Shown here one piece after another: positions 33,767 to 33,989 of a DNA stretch of 33,989 bases. The DNA comes from Ruminococcus sp. (GTDB lineage Bacteria; Bacillota; Clostridia; Oscillospirales; Ruminococcaceae): positions 1 to 33,989 of the forward strand of contig JAJPYB010000011.1 of NCBI GenBank assembly GCA_021205185.1, given 5' to 3'. The notes under the pieces were generated by a model. The model did no database searches, was not told where the DNA came from, and saw only the letters and a list, made by a program, of their open reading frames with translations. Positions within the stretch are counted from its first letter, which is position 1; the number at the start of each line of letters is the position of its first letter. Made by a program: the position numbers and the translations under genes.

Positions 33767-33989
33767 CTACTTTGTATTTCTCTTAGCGTCAAGCTTCGCC
33801 TTAACCTTAATCGGAAGTCCGAAGAGGTTTATAAAGCCTGCTGAATCCTTCTGGTCGTAAACGTGGTCCTCGTCAAAGGTTGCAACCTCTTCGTCATAAA
33901 GAGTATATGGAGAAGTAACGCCAGCGTTGATGATATTGCCCTTGTAAAGCTTTAGCTTGACGTCGCCTGTAACTGTCTTTTGAGTTTCG
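33767..33989 (-). CDS. argG: Argininosuccinate synthase, C-terminal part (cut by window edge)
   Basis: Only the last 73 codons are present; the gene continues past position 33989. The visible C-terminus carries [51 protein letters not shown] and ends [11 protein letters not shown]. These are the conserved oligomerisation tail of bacterial ArgG, which joins citrulline and aspartate. It is the first visible gene of the operon argG-argH-argC-argJ-argB-argD-argF; its promoter is outside the window. Confidence 0.95.
   Translation of the reverse strand, partial: ETQKTVTGDVKLKLYKGNIINAGVTSPYTLYDEEVATFDEDHVYDQKDSAGFINLFGLPIKVKAKLDAKRNTK

Noticed and set aside
1-33989. CRISPR array, tRNA, rRNA, transposase or phage genes
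   Set aside because: No regularly spaced repeats, no cloverleaf or rRNA-like stretch, and no transposase or phage motifs in any frame I read.

Overview
The window is a chromosomal segment of a Gram-positive, anaerobic, fibre-degrading Clostridia bacterium, most probably a Ruminococcus or close Ruminococcaceae relative. The evidence is a secreted GH5 cellulase with a C-terminal dockerin (a cellulosome part), a bacterial-type 2x[4Fe-4S] ferredoxin, QueH, strong AGGAGG ribosome binding sites, TTGACA/TATAAT-type promoters with 17-bp spacers, and gene order typical of Clostridia. Almost everything is on the minus strand; the only clear plus-strand gene is queH. I see no rRNA, tRNA, CRISPR array, insertion sequence, prophage or riboswitch.

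Layout from left to right (minus-strand genes are transcribed right to left). 1-304: intergenic, with a bidirectional terminator. 305-2116: dockerin-bearing GH5 endoglucanase, monocistronic with its own promoter and terminator. 2290-4755: glycogen phosphorylase, also monocistronic. 4971-8619: glycolytic operon pgk-tpiA-gpmI. 8759-17986: an 11-gene run starting from one good promoter near 18050: ROK glucokinase, a DUF4375/DMP19-like protein, dCMP deaminase, aroE, aroK, ilvD, a small Thr/Asp-rich lipoprotein, pyrC, pyrF, trmL and degV. 18150-21361: leucine operon leuC-leuD-ybjQ-leuB. 21514-21684: 56-residue ferredoxin. 21870-26033: MarR regulator plus a heterodimeric ABC exporter. 26207-26824: queH on the plus strand. 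26847-33989: arginine operon argG(partial)-argH-argC-argJ-argB-argD-argF, ending in an uncharacterised 44-codon gene.

Together the genes describe a prototroph that breaks down cellulose, stores and mobilises glycogen, phosphorylates free glucose with a ROK kinase, runs lower glycolysis, and makes arginine (cyclic acetyl pathway through ArgJ), leucine, branched-chain precursors, shikimate and pyrimidines. The ABC exporter pair is a textbook asymmetric heterodimer: all departures from consensus fall into one composite ATP site.

I found no clearly new multi-gene system. The best candidates for undescribed biology are the 44-codon gene at the end of the arg operon, the Thr-tract lipoprotein between ilvD and pyrC, the unassigned beta-rich module in the cellulase, and the palindromic sites around the marR promoter.
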